From positions 241,961 to 305,960 of the forward strand of contig JAFLDZ010000004.1 in the NCBI GenBank assembly GCA_017302135.1: 64,000 bases of DNA, given 5' to 3'. The position numbers and the translations under genes are program-made. Under the pieces are notes generated by a model, which saw only the letters and a program-made list of their open reading frames with translations, was not told where the DNA came from and made no database searches. This DNA comes from Lysobacterales bacterium. Lineage in GTDB: Bacteria; Pseudomonadota; Gammaproteobacteria; Xanthomonadales; Xanthomonadaceae. Positions 53,302 through 64,000 of the stretch are shown in pieces; positions within the stretch are counted from its first letter, which is position 1; each line of letters begins with the position of its first letter.

Positions 53302-55407
53302 ATGCGCAAGTCGATCGTGTTCTTGTTGTGTGCAGCGTCGGTGACGGCCGTGTTTGCCGCGTCGTGGGTACAGCTCGCGAAATATCGCCACGGAGAGATG
53401 CGCAGGGCGCCAATCTCCGAGCGCATCGGCACCGGCGCCAGGGTGAGAATGCCGGTCGGTCATCGCGTTCCCCGCGCTCCCGTCGAAGGTGCGATCGAAT
53501 ATCCCGGTTCGCCGCCGAAGTTGCCACCGGTGTCGGTCCGCATCGCGGGCGATATCGAAATGGCGGGCAGCGAGACGCCCACCGTGACCGTCCGCTTCGG
53601 CAATCAGCAGATTCCGGCGGTGGTGAACGGCAATACCTTCACCGCCGATCTGACCCTTCTCAATCCGGCGAGCATCGTCAGCATCGAGATGTCGAAGCCG
53701 AACCTGCAGTACCGCGCGCTGCTGGGCAGCGCGCAACTCCTCAAACGCCAGGCCGGCGCGGATGGTCGCCTGGATATTTCCGAAAATCCGTCGCTGCGGG
53801 TATCGCCGATCAGCACCGCGATCCACTTTTTCGTGAGCCGCGAACTCGGGGGTCGGCTGCCGACGTCCGACGATGAGATGGACAAGGCCCTGCGCGCGCT
53901 GACCCCTGCCGATCTGGCCCCGGCCGCGAATCTGCAGCGCGTCATCCTGCAGGGCGAGCGCCAGTTGCCGTCCGGTTTCACCAGCGCGACCGAATTGTTG
54001 GCGGATCGCGAGGCGTATCGCCAGTTCCTGATTCTTTATCCGGACATCCGCAGCGGCGCGAATGCCTATCTGCGCACTTCGCCGGCAGGTACGTTCGCCG
54101 CGAGCGATCTGGACAGGAACTGGTTGCTGACCACGCGCATCGCGCGCGATGGTGCGCCTTTCGTGCAACCGACGGTGCAGCTCATGCTTCGCCGCCCTGG
54201 CGGTTTCGCGGTCTCTGCGTTCCAGAGCCGCAGCAATCCGAATTTCGGCGCCGAACTGCTGGCCGATGGCGATCTGCGGATCACGCCTGAGGGGCAGCCG
54301 TACTTCGATTCGCTGGTGTTCGCCAACCAGATCGATCCGACCAACCCCTCCAGGTCGATCGTCAATCGCGCCACCATCCAGCGCGAGACCTATCGTAGGC
54401 TGTTCGTCGGCAAGCGGCAGCAGATCTGGCTGCAGACCCGCGAAGAGACGAGGAACTATCCGCAGTATCCCTCGCAGCCGACCGTCGCCGCCACGACCAA
54501 TACGCTGTTCAATGCCTCTGTGTTCGAGGATGCGGTGGTGCCGGTCGCCGAGACCGACGTGCTCGGCCGTCGCGCGATTCCGTATTTCTGTCTGCAGCCT
54601 TCTCAGGTGAACGGCGAGCCTGCGGTGTTGCAGAACTGCGAATTCGCGCTGCACACCATGGGCGCCAACGGCTTCGGCCATGCGGATGGCATCGGTCCCA
54701 AGGTGGACAGTGCTCTCGTTCCCGCCTCGGCATCCGGCAGTGCCGGGGTGCAGTGGAGCGTCGATGCCGGCGCGCTGCGCATCGATGGTCCGGATTATTC
54801 CGCGAAGTTCTGGCGGTTGGGTCTTGCCGATGGCGTCGCCGATGCGATGGTGTTCCAGGTGACGGCGCAGAGCGGGGCCGATACCCAGGTGCTCGCGGGC
54901 CATACGATCGTGCTCAACGGCAATCTGCCGGTGTTCTTCGGCCCCACCGAGCCCGCCGGCACCTGGCACTACGGCTCGTTCGACGCGCCCGAAGAGTACG
55001 GGTACGGCGAGCAGTTCGCGGTGGGCCCCAGCCGATTCATCCGTAATGCCGACGGTACGCAGTCGCAGACGACGTTCCTGTCGGAAGGTTTCGGCGAGCC
55101 TGCGGTCACACTGGTCCAGCGTTCCGGCTGGAAACTGATCGGGCTGAATTTCTACGACACCCGTTACCGCGCGAATATCCAGACCGGCAACACTTACATC
55201 CAGTTTTTCCACAGCTGCGAATCCGCCTTCGCGCTGGGTGCGACGCAGTGCGCGCCGACGCGCGTCCGCTATTTCCGGCCGATCGCGAAGGTGGGCAACC
55301 GCTGGTACGGCATCGAAGATATCTATTCGCGACAGTCGACGACGAGCTATGTCGCCCCGTTCCAGTTCGAGCGCTCATCGCGCGCGAATTATTACGAAAA
55401 GCTGTAA
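53302..55407 (+). CDS. Exported protein of unknown function
   Basis: The 701-residue product starts with a hydrophobic signal (residues 1-20) and is otherwise soluble, with many beta-type segments and a few cysteines (PYFCLQPS, LQNCEFA, HSCESAF, TQCAPT). No catalytic motif, repeat or domain is recognised; the middle carries RGETs such as FANQIDPTNPSRSIVNRATI. A TCAGGAT ribosome site precedes the ATG. It ends at a strong terminator, so it is a single-gene unit between the ABC-F gene and isoamylase. It may be a periplasmic or secreted structural protein. Confidence 0.85.
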   Translation: MRKSIVFLLCAASVTAVFAASWVQLAKYRHGEMRRAPISERIGTGARVRMPVGHRVPRAPVEGAIEYPGSPPKLPPVSVRIAGDIEMAGSETPTVTVRFGNQQIPAVVNGNTFTADLTLLNPASIVSIEMSKPNLQYRALLGSAQLLKRQAGADGRLDISENPSLRVSPISTAIHFFVSRELGGRLPTSDDEMDKALRALTPADLAPAANLQRVILQGERQLPSGFTSATELLADREAYRQFLILYPDIRSGANAYLRTSPAGTFAASDLDRNWLLTTRIARDGAPFVQPTVQLMLRRPGGFAVSAFQSRSNPNFGAELLADGDLRITPEGQPYFDSLVFANQIDPTNPSRSIVNRATIQRETYRRLFVGKRQQIWLQTREETRNYPQYPSQPTVAATTNTLFNASVFEDAVVPVAETDVLGRRAIPYFCLQPSQVNGEPAVLQNCEFALHTMGANGFGHADGIGPKVDSALVPASASGSAGVQWSVDAGALRIDGPDYSAKFWRLGLADGVADAMVFQVTAQSGADTQVLAGHTIVLNGNLPVFFGPTEPAGTWHYGSFDAPEEYGYGEQFAVGPSRFIRNADGTQSQTTFLSEGFGEPAVTLVQRSGWKLIGLNFYDTRYRANIQTGNTYIQFFHSCESAFALGATQCAPTRVRYFRPIAKVGNRWYGIEDIYSRQSTTSYVAPFQFERSSRANYYEKL

Positions 55408-55442
55408 CGGTCGATCTCCGTGGGGCAGTGTGTCATCCAGGT

Positions 55443-55478
55443 GAAAAAGGTCGATTCCCTTGGGAATCGACCTTTTTC
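55443..55478. terminator. Bidirectional terminator between the 701-residue gene and isoamylase
   Basis: A long stem of 17 bp (GAAAAAGGTCGATTCCC and its complement) with a minimal TT loop, flanked by A and T runs on both strands. It sits 35 bp after the plus-strand stop and 50 bp after the minus-strand stop. Confidence 0.95.
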
Positions 55479-55527
55479 GTTTTCCCGGCCGTGACGCTCA
55501 GGGCCGTGACGCCGATGCCGCGTCGAC

Positions 55528-57846
<2,319 letters not shown>

Positions 57847-58022
57847 CGTTCGTCTCCTTTCGTGGGGTGCGCGCCGGTGTTGTCCGGGCGCACGGCACTA
57901 TCGCCGGATGTGCGAACGCACATGGGCATGACCGGGCGGTCTGGAATCGTATTCATGGCCCGGGTTTGCATCTTTGGCGTCCGGCCCCAGAATGACGGTC
58001 GATTGCGAACCCACGGAACGCC

Positions 58023-58373
58023 ATGCCCATTTATGCCTTCGAATGCACTGCCTGCGGCCACCAGTTCGACCGGCTGCAGAAGATGTCCGACCCCGATCCC
58101 ACGGAATGTCCCGAATGCGGCGCGCCGCAGATCAAGCGCCAGCTGACCGCGCCATCGTTCCGGCTGTCGGGCAGCGGCTGGTACGAAACCGACTTCAAGA
58201 AGGACGGCGACAAGAAGCGGAATCTCACCGAAAAGGCCGACACGCCGACCTCCGGTGCGTCGACGGACAGCGCACCGTCGACGAAGGCTGCGGACCCTGC
58301 GCCGGCCGCCGCCAAGCCCGCCGAGACCAAGCCCGATGCCGGCAAGCCCGCCGCCAGCAAACCGGCCGAATGA
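58023..58373 (+). CDS. FmdB-family zinc ribbon protein
   Basis: The 116-residue protein begins MPIYAFECTACGHQFDRLQKMSD and has two CxxC pairs (CTAC and CPEC) forming a zinc ribbon, the FmdB-type regulatory fold of about 60 residues. The remainder is a low-complexity Ala/Pro/Lys/Thr tail. The family is widespread, often beside aspS in this group, and its function is not established. It overlaps the next gene by 4 bp. Confidence 0.9.
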   Translation: MPIYAFECTACGHQFDRLQKMSDPDPTECPECGAPQIKRQLTAPSFRLSGSGWYETDFKKDGDKKRNLTEKADTPTSGASTDSAPSTKAADPAPAAAKPAETKPDAGKPAASKPAE

Positions 58374-59002
58374 TGTCCAACATGCCCAAGCACACACGTG
58401 CCCTCGCTCCGCTGATCGCGCTGTGCCTGTTGTCTGCCTGCGCCAGCGCTCCCTCATCCTCACCAACCGCGCCGGCCGATGCGTTCCTCGACGCACTGCG
58501 CGAGCACTGCGGGCAGGCGTTCGCGGGTCGGGTGCTGACCGATACGCCGGCATCGCCGAACAGCGCGTTCGAAGGCAAACCCCTGGTCATGCACGTGCGC
58601 GAATGCGGGCCGGACATCATCCGCGTCCCATTCCACGTCGGCGACGACCGCTCCCGGACCTGGGTGCTGACCCGCACCGCCGGCGGACTGCGCATGAAGC
58701 ACGACCATCGCCACGAGGACGGCACCTCCGACAAGGTCACGATGTACGGCGGCGACACCGCTGCGGCCGGCACCGCGCAGCGGCAGGCGTTTCCGGTCGA
58801 TGCCGAATCCATCGACAGCTTCCGCGCCAACGGCCTGACCGCGTCGGTCGAGAACACCTGGGCGATGGAGATCCAGCCCGGACGCCGCTTCCTCTACGAG
58901 CTATCGCGTCCGAACGGCCGCCTGTTCCAGGTCGAATTCGACCTGAGCGCACCGGTTCCGGCGCCGCCTCCGCCCTGGGGCAGCGAAGCCCAGTTGCCCT
59001 GA
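58370..59002 (+). CDS. Lipoprotein of unknown function
   Basis: The 210-residue product has a lipoprotein signal (LCLLSAC) with the acceptor cysteine at about residue 24. The mature part contains EHCGQAF, MHVRECGPD (a probable disulfide pair) and MKHDHRHEDGTSDKVTMYGG, a conserved-looking His/Asp-rich stretch. No family name can be given. ATG 58370 overlaps the FmdB stop as ATGA; ATGs at 58373 and 58382 are alternatives. It is probably co-transcribed with the FmdB gene and ends at the hairpin at 59040. Confidence 0.8.
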   Translation: MMSNMPKHTRALAPLIALCLLSACASAPSSSPTAPADAFLDALREHCGQAFAGRVLTDTPASPNSAFEGKPLVMHVRECGPDIIRVPFHVGDDRSRTWVLTRTAGGLRMKHDHRHEDGTSDKVTMYGGDTAAAGTAQRQAFPVDAESIDSFRANGLTASVENTWAMEIQPGRRFLYELSRPNGRLFQVEFDLSAPVPAPPPPWGSEAQLP

Positions 59003-59039
59003 AGCCAGCGTTGCGTTGAAGCAGCCGGTGCGCTGATAC

Positions 59040-59066
59040 GAAGACGCCGCCGGGGGCGGCGTCTTC
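59040..59066. terminator. Hairpin terminator between the lipoprotein gene and the DUF3011 gene
   Basis: An 11-bp stem (GAAGACGCCGC / GCGGCGTCTTC) with a CGGGG loop. It lies between two convergent genes and can serve both strands, though T runs are short. Confidence 0.7.
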
Positions 59067-59086
59067 ATTCGATCCGTGTATCCGGC

Positions 59087-59749
59087 TCAGCGCAGGCCGA
59101 AGCGCGCCCGGCAGCCTTCATCCACCCAGAGCCCCTGCTTTTTGTCGTAGCCCCAGGAACGACCCTGGGTGCAGGGCGAATTGGAGAGCGTCTCCAGCAG
59201 GGTCGGCGTGCCGCGGCTGCGGTCCCACGGACAGGTCTGACGACGGCCGTTTTCGCTGCCGCAGGTGGTGCTGTAGCGACCGCCGCTTTCGCCGACGCGG
59301 AACACGCCGCGACAGCCCTTGTCCACCCAGATCGAGCCGCCGCGCATGCCCCAACTGCTGCCTTCGCGGCACGGGGTGTCGGAGAGCTGTCGGATCAGGT
59401 CGGCATTGCCGTACAGATCCTTGCCGCAGTTCTTGCGGCGGCCGTCGCTGCTTTCGCACTTCACTTCCTTGCCGGCGTACTGCGGGCCGAACTCGCCGCG
59501 ACAGCCCTTTTCCACCCAGACTTTGCCGGCACTGGTCCCCCAACTGCGGCCCTGCACGCAATCGGTGGCCGACATCTGCCGGATCAGCCGGGTCTGGCCG
59601 GGCCAGGGGGTTGCGCAGGTTTCGCGCCGGGCATCCTTGCTTTCGCAGCGGATGCTGTCCTTGTCGCCGAACTGCGCCAAGGCGCTGGGCGCGGCCGAAC
59701 AGGCGGCTGCGGCGATCGCAAGGAGGAGGAGGGTTCTGATCGTAGGCAT
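59087..59749 (-). CDS. Exported DUF3011 repeat protein (three repeats)
   Basis: The 220-residue protein has a signal peptide (about residues 1-25) and three copies of a cysteine repeat of about 60 residues: a start like IRCESKDARRETC, then LIRQLSxTxC, SWG and WVxKGCRGEF. This is the DUF3011 pattern, known in proteobacteria without assigned function. Each copy holds about four cysteines, which suggests disulfide-bonded modules outside the cytoplasm. A longer paralogue with four copies is encoded 66 bp upstream on the same strand, so the pair arose by duplication. Confidence 0.88.
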   Translation of the reverse strand: MPTIRTLLLLAIAAAACSAAPSALAQFGDKDSIRCESKDARRETCATPWPGQTRLIRQMSATDCVQGRSWGTSAGKVWVEKGCRGEFGPQYAGKEVKCESSDGRRKNCGKDLYGNADLIRQLSDTPCREGSSWGMRGGSIWVDKGCRGVFRVGESGGRYSTTCGSENGRRQTCPWDRSRGTPTLLETLSNSPCTQGRSWGYDKKQGLWVDEGCRARFGLR

Positions 59750-59815
59750 CTGGGTGGACTCGATAATTCGGTGATGGGGTTGGTGATGCGGGCAGCGCTG
59801 TGGCGATGACAGGCC

Positions 59816-60964
59816 TCAGCGGATGCCGAAGCGGGCCCGGCAGCCGTAGTTGACCCATAGTCCGGTGCGCTGGGTGTAGCCCCAGGAATGTCCTTGGGTG
59901 CACGGGCTGTCGGACAGGGTCTTCAACAGTTGCGGCACGCCCCGGTTGCGGTCCCAGGCGCAGGGCGTGTAGCGGCCGCCGGCGCTTTCGCAGGTCACGC
60001 TGTAGCTCGAACCGTTGTCGTATCCGTCGTTGCCGTAGCCGCCGTTGTTGTAGCCGCCGTTGTTGTAGACACCGCCGTTGTCGACGACGCGGAACACCCC
60101 CCGGCAGCCCTTGTCCACCCAGATCGAACCGTCGCGCAGGCCCCAGTTGGTGTTTTCGGTGCAGCGGCGGTCGGACAGCTGCTGGACCAGATCGGCGTTG
60201 CCGTAGAGATTGGTGCCGCACTGCTTGTAGCGGCCGTCGCTGCTTTCGCAGCGGACCTCTTTCGATACCGATTCGGCGGTCGGCACGAAGACGCCGCGAC
60301 AGCCATTGGCCACCCGCACTTCGCCGCGGCTGGACGACCAGTTCTGGCCGGCCACGCAGGGGGTGCCGGAGATCTGGCGCAGCAGGTCGGAGCTGCCGGG
60401 CCACGGCGTGGCGCAGGTGCGCGGCCGGCCATCGCTGCTTTCGCAGTTGATCTCGCCGCCGGCATTGCTGACCAGCGCGGAGAATTCGGCCCGGCAGCCG
60501 CCGCTGACCCAGACCTGGCCACGGCTGGACGACCAAGTCTGGCCGGCGGTGCAGGGGCTGGTGGAGAGCTGTCGGGACAGACGCGATTCGGTCTGCCAGG
60601 GCGTGGGGCAGGTGCGCTGGCGGCCGTCGGTGCTTTCGCAGCGGACCGTTTCGCCGCTGTTGGCAGGCGGGTAGCCGCCCCCGGTATTGCGGAGGGACTG
60701 CGCGATGTCGTTCTTGATCTGCTGGAAGGTCCAGTTCGAGAGCCGGACCTGGTCCAGATAGAAGCGCAACTGATCCTCGGGGATGGTGCGTCCGCTGGAC
60801 TGCTCGCTGTATTCCAGGGAAATGACCCGGCGCTGATCCGTCACCGGGAGTTCCCAGACCCGCTCGGGTGCGTAGGCCCTGGCCTGGATCTGCTGCGCCG
60901 CCACCGGCAGGGCGCACAGACCGAGCAGCGCGACGGCGAACATGCGTGTGAGCACAGCTTTCAT
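59816..60964 (-). CDS. Exported DUF3011 repeat protein (four repeats)
   Basis: The 382-residue product has a signal peptide (about residues 1-23), a non-repetitive region of about 85 residues (VISLEYSEQSSGRTIPEDQLRFYLDQVRLSN region), then four DUF3011-type cysteine modules (CESTDGRQRTC, CESSDGRPRTC, CESSDGRYKQC, CESAGGRYTPC). A Gly/Asn/Tyr-rich linker (YNNGGYNNGGYGNDGYDNG) separates the third and fourth modules and is encoded by a short tandem nucleotide repeat. ATG 60964 is preferred over 60979 because AAGGAG lies six bases before it. Confidence 0.88.
   Translation of the reverse strand: MKAVLTRMFAVALLGLCALPVAAQQIQARAYAPERVWELPVTDQRRVISLEYSEQSSGRTIPEDQLRFYLDQVRLSNWTFQQIKNDIAQSLRNTGGGYPPANSGETVRCESTDGRQRTCPTPWQTESRLSRQLSTSPCTAGQTWSSSRGQVWVSGGCRAEFSALVSNAGGEINCESSDGRPRTCATPWPGSSDLLRQISGTPCVAGQNWSSSRGEVRVANGCRGVFVPTAESVSKEVRCESSDGRYKQCGTNLYGNADLVQQLSDRRCTENTNWGLRDGSIWVDKGCRGVFRVVDNGGVYNNGGYNNGGYGNDGYDNGSSYSVTCESAGGRYTPCAWDRNRGVPQLLKTLSDSPCTQGHSWGYTQRTGLWVNYGCRARFGIR
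60017..60080. repeat. Short tandem repeat coding for the Gly/Asn/Tyr linker
   Basis: Within the four-module DUF3011 gene, near-identical units of about 15 bases (CCGCCGTTGTTGTAG on the plus strand) are repeated with variation. Such runs are prone to unit gain or loss, which would change linker length without a frameshift. Confidence 0.7.
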
Positions 60965-61138
60965 GTCGAACTCCTTCATGGCAGACGATTGCGAACGGAC
61001 GCTTGCAGCTTGGGCCGCAGCTTGCGGCCGACGGGTACCCGCAACGCGGAGCGCCCCGCCGGCGCGTTCGGCCGCCGCACCCGCTAAAATGCGCGGCTGA
61101 CCGGCAAGCGCCGGATGATCCTACACCCGGAGCCCCCC

Positions 61139-62914
61139 ATGCGTACCCACTTCTGCGGCATCATCGATGAGGTCCTGATCGGCCAGACCGTCACGCTCTG
61201 CGGATGGGTCAACACCGCCCGCGTCCAGAGCCATCAGGTGTTCGTCGATCTGCGCGACCATGAGGGGATCGTGCAGGTGCTGATCGAAAGCGACCAGCCT
61301 GAATTGTTCAAGGCCGCCAGCGCCCTCGGCAACGAAGACTGCCTGCGCGTCACCGGCACCGTGCGTGCTCGCCACGCGGTGAACGACAAGATCCGGACCG
61401 GCAGGATCGAAATCGTGCCGACCGCGATCGAAGTGCTGAACAAGGCCGAGCCGCTGCCGTTCCACGCGCACGAAAACGCGGGCGAGGAAACGCGGCTGAA
61501 GTACCGCTATCTCGATCTGCGCCGCCCCGAAATGCAGGCGATGATGCGCACCCGCATCAAGCTGGTGCAGGCGCTGCGTCGTTGGCTGGATGCACGCGGT
61601 TTCCAGGACATCGAAACCCCGATCCTCACCAAGGCCACGCCCGAGGGCGCGCGCGATTTCCTGGTGCCCGCGCGCATGCATCCGGGCGAGTTCTACGCGC
61701 TGCCGCAGTCGCCGCAGTTGTTCAAGCAGATCCTGATGGTGGCGGGTTTCGATCGCTACTACCAGATCGCGCGCTGCTTCCGCGACGAAGCGCTGCGCGC
61801 CGACCGCCAACTGGAATTCACCCAGCTCGACATGGAGTTCGCATGGGTGGGCGAGCGCGACGTGCAGGACGCCACCGAAGCGATGATCCGCGAGATCTTC
61901 CGCGAAGTGATGGATGTGGAGCTGGGCGACTTCCCGCGCATGACCTACGCCGAAGCGGTGCGCCGCTATGGTTCGGACAAGCCCGACCTGCGCAACCCGA
62001 TGGAATTCACCGATATCGCCGAACTGGTGAAGACCTGCGAATTCAAGGTGTTCACCGATTGGGCGAATAACGAGGATGGTCGTGTGGTCGCGCTGCGCGT
62101 TCCTGGCGGTGAAAAATTGTCACGGAAACAAATTGATGACTACACCGCACACGCCGCCAAGTTTGGGGCAAAAGGATTGGCTTGGCTTAAATATGGCAAA
62201 GTCGAAGGTGTTCTGCCAAGCGGAGGCGGCTCGGTTGCTTCGCCTATTCTTAAGTTTATTGGCGATGAGGTCGCGGTTAAAATTATTGATGCGACCAAAG
62301 CACAGCCTGGTGATCTTATCTTCTTCGGCGCGGCCACATACAAGACCGCCAGCGATTTCATGGGCGCGCTGCGCCTGAAGCTCGGCAAGGATCTGAATCT
62401 GGTCGAAGCCTCATGGAAGCCGCTGTGGGTCACCGACTTTCCGATGTTCGAATGGGACGACGAAGCCCAGCGCTACGTCGCCCTGCATCACCCCTTCACC
62501 GCGCCTGCAGTGGACGACGAAGCCGATCTGCGCGCGAACGCGAAGACCGCGGTGTCGCGCGGCTACGACATGGTGCTCAACGGCAACGAGATCGGCGGCG
62601 GTTCGATCCGCATCCATCGTTCGTCGATGCAGTCGGCGGTGTTCGATCTGCTGGGCATCGGCCGCGAAGAAGCCGAGCTGAAGTTTGGCTTTCTGCTGGA
62701 CGCGCTGAAATACGGCGCACCGCCGCACGGCGGAATCGCTTTCGGCATCGACCGCATCGCCGCACTGATGGCTGGCACCGAATCGATCCGCGACGTGATT
62801 GCTTTTCCGAAAACCACCACCGCGCAGTGTCTGATGACCGGCGCGCCGTCGCCGATCCCCGACGCGCAGCTGGCCGAAGTGCATGTGCAGGTGCAGGTGC
62901 GGCCGAAGGCCTGA
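61139..62914 (+). CDS. aspS: Aspartate-tRNA ligase
   Basis: AspRS charges tRNA-Asp in the cytoplasm. The 591-residue bacterial-type class II enzyme has an N-terminal anticodon-binding OB-fold ([23 protein letters not shown]), the catalytic core with motif 2 ([27 protein letters not shown]) cited here by its ends, the GAD insertion domain, and motif 3 ([12 protein letters not shown]). The start at ATG 61139 matches the conserved MRTHFCG. Bases about 62105-62335, inside the GAD domain, have much lower G+C and different codon use from the rest of the gene, though the frame is intact. Confidence 0.97.
   Translation: MRTHFCGIIDEVLIGQTVTLCGWVNTARVQSHQVFVDLRDHEGIVQVLIESDQPELFKAASALGNEDCLRVTGTVRARHAVNDKIRTGRIEIVPTAIEVLNKAEPLPFHAHENAGEETRLKYRYLDLRRPEMQAMMRTRIKLVQALRRWLDARGFQDIETPILTKATPEGARDFLVPARMHPGEFYALPQSPQLFKQILMVAGFDRYYQIARCFRDEALRADRQLEFTQLDMEFAWVGERDVQDATEAMIREIFREVMDVELGDFPRMTYAEAVRRYGSDKPDLRNPMEFTDIAELVKTCEFKVFTDWANNEDGRVVALRVPGGEKLSRKQIDDYTAHAAKFGAKGLAWLKYGKVEGVLPSGGGSVASPILKFIGDEVAVKIIDATKAQPGDLIFFGAATYKTASDFMGALRLKLGKDLNLVEASWKPLWVTDFPMFEWDDEAQRYVALHHPFTAPAVDDEADLRANAKTAVSRGYDMVLNGNEIGGGSIRIHRSSMQSAVFDLLGIGREEAELKFGFLLDALKYGAPPHGGIAFGIDRIAALMAGTESIRDVIAFPKTTTAQCLMTGAPSPIPDAQLAEVHVQVQVRPKA
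62105..62335 (+). other. Low-G+C patch inside aspS
   Basis: By hand count the 240 bases from 62101 to 62340 are about 50 percent G+C, while the flanking parts of aspS are clearly higher, about 65 percent. Codons rare elsewhere in the window cluster here (AAA, AAT-type third positions, TTG, CTT, ATT, GTT). It covers residues about 323-399, the insertion domain. A recombination tract from a lower-G+C donor is the simplest reading. Confidence 0.8.
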
Positions 62915-63313
62915 GAGCCTGTTCATGATCTTTGTCGCGAGCTGGCAAAAAGATCACCTGATTGGCGCCGTGTCTCAGCACGCCATCAGGGAAGGGGTTG
63001 GCATGGCGCAGCGACGCGCGTGGTCGGCGCGCGAACCCTCATCCGGTGCTGCGCGCCACCTTCTCCCGGAGGGAGAAGGAAAACGGATCGAGTCCGGGGT
63101 AGGCGCTTTGCTCCCCTCTCCCATTGGGAGAGGGGTTGGGGGAGAGGGTACGGCGCAGCGACGAACATGGTCGGCGCTGCGCCGTTATGTCCATGCGTGT
63201 TTCCGGCGTTACCATGCGGGCGAAGGTCGCCCCGCATCCGCTGGTCTTTCGAACCATCGGCCGGGCGACAGCAACCTGTTCCGCCGCGTCAGCGACGGAC
63301 GGAGGAGCGAGCG
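62915..63313. repeat. Intergenic region with two hairpins and a flanking direct repeat
   Basis: This 399-bp spacer has no supported gene. It holds two perfect hairpins: 63059-63079 (CCTTCTCCC, 3-base loop) and 63113-63135 (CCCCTCTCCC, ATT loop). Two diverged direct copies of a GGCGCAGCGACG...TGGTCGGCGC unit flank them at about 63006-63031 and 63152-63177. The pattern is of a mobile or REP-like intergenic element of this family; copy number is unknown. Confidence 0.75.
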
Positions 63314-64000
63314 ATGCGACGGATGCTGATCCGCTGGTTGACCCCTCTGGCATGGCGCACGGGCGATGCACGCCTCGCCCGTGCGATCCGCCGTTTCGCC
63401 GATGTCGAAGCCGATTCCGGCTGGCAGGCATTGCAGCTCCTGCATGCCGTCGACGTTCCGGCGCTGAAGGCCGAGTTCTTCGCGATCGCGCTGGAAGAGT
63501 CCGCGCATGCGCGCATGTTCCGCCAGGTCGCGCTCGGCATCGACCGCGACATCGAACAGGCGTGGCAGTCGCCGGGGCGCGAGGCGCTGTACTCCAAACG
63601 TACCGGCATGATTCCCGCGGTGGCCGACCTGATGGTCAGCGAGGAAGGCGTCTACGGCGAGTTTGCCGATTACGCCCGCGCAACCCACCACCCACAGCTG
63701 GTGGCGACCTTCGCGCGCATCCGCGATGACGAAGCCGGCCACGGCGAGTCCGCGGGCGAGATGCTGATGCGCCTGAGCAGCGGCCGCGCGGACCCACGGC
63801 GCGCGCTGCGGCACGCGCGCTGGCGGCGCTTCGGTCGCAACTACATGGCTGGCAGCAAGGCCATCGGCGGCACCGTCATGGGTCTGTTGCTGAGAATCGC
63901 CTTCTACGCCCTGGGCGGCTTCGGCCGGGTGTTCAGCGGCCGCGCGCCGGCGCCTCCGGAGCAGGCGGGCGGGAGCGCAGATCCGCGGACGTTGCGGGGC
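63314..64000 (+). CDS. Ferritin-like protein (partial, runs off the window)
   Basis: The frame from ATG 63314 (GGAGGAGCGAGCG just upstream, a strong ribosome site) stays open to the window edge, giving 229 residues without a stop. It has two ExxH-type helices typical of rubrerythrin/ferritin-like diiron carriers: ALEESAHARMF and RDDEAGHGESAGE, plus an early VEADSGWQAL and a mid SEEGVYGEFADY helix. A hydrophobic stretch (VMGLLLRIAFYALGGFG) follows near residue 205. The function is not clear; a diiron oxidase or hydroxylase is plausible. Confidence 0.78.
   Translation, partial: MRRMLIRWLTPLAWRTGDARLARAIRRFADVEADSGWQALQLLHAVDVPALKAEFFAIALEESAHARMFRQVALGIDRDIEQAWQSPGREALYSKRTGMIPAVADLMVSEEGVYGEFADYARATHHPQLVATFARIRDDEAGHGESAGEMLMRLSSGRADPRRALRHARWRRFGRNYMAGSKAIGGTVMGLLLRIAFYALGGFGRVFSGRAPAPPEQAGGSADPRTLRG

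Overview
The window looks like a chromosomal segment of a high-G+C gammaproteobacterium of the Xanthomonadaceae/Lysobacteraceae (Lysobacter- or Luteimonas-like). The reasons are the gene content and order (ctaD-ctaG-coxC-SURF1-ctaA-ctaB; pilRS next to pilB, pilC, pilD and coaE; sucCD after pilS; bamD/rluD/pgeF/clpB), a GH19 effector with a Xanthomonadales-type T4SS C-terminal domain, and several palindromic intergenic elements. Species assignment is inference only. No rRNA, tRNA, CRISPR or transposase was seen.

Layout. 1-7319: the aa3-type cytochrome c oxidase operon: tail of subunit II, subunits I and III, copper and haem-A assembly factors, plus two small or poorly known membrane proteins. 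7387-8703: exported amidohydrolase. 8847-13734: a large, lower-G+C, exported RHS/YD-repeat protein with a cysteine-rich tip and an overlapping two-helix membrane gene. 14050-26496: type IV pilus block (coaE, pilD, pilC, pilB, two pilins, a membrane spermidine-synthase-like protein, pilR, pilS) with a sigma-54-type promoter before pilA. 26655-30512: sucCD and nadE. 30576-33312: bamD, diverging from rluD-pgeF. 33398-37364: overlapping otsB-GH15-otsA trehalose operon. 37565-40864: clpB and a YceH-family gene. 41007-43614: small exported protein, then a secreted lipase with its foldase. 43692-45792: a likely antibacterial T4SS effector and immunity lipoprotein. 45998-47647: CPA2 cation/proton antiporter. 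47648-48575: gene-free, dominated by a 2 x 212 bp inverted repeat. 48576-55407: TonB-dependent receptor, ABC-F ATPase, and a 701-residue exported protein of unknown function. 55528-60964: secreted isoamylase, FmdB-type zinc ribbon, lipoprotein, two DUF3011 cysteine-repeat proteins. 61139-62914: aspS with an internal compositional anomaly. 63314-end: ferritin-like protein cut by the window edge.

Most interesting points: the large inverted repeat whose two arms differ only at pairing-neutral positions; the effector/immunity pair; the RHS protein with its cysteine-rich tip and overlapping membrane gene; the mosaic aspS; and the palindromic insert between sucC and sucD. Long open frames antisense to real genes are common here because of the base composition and were left out.
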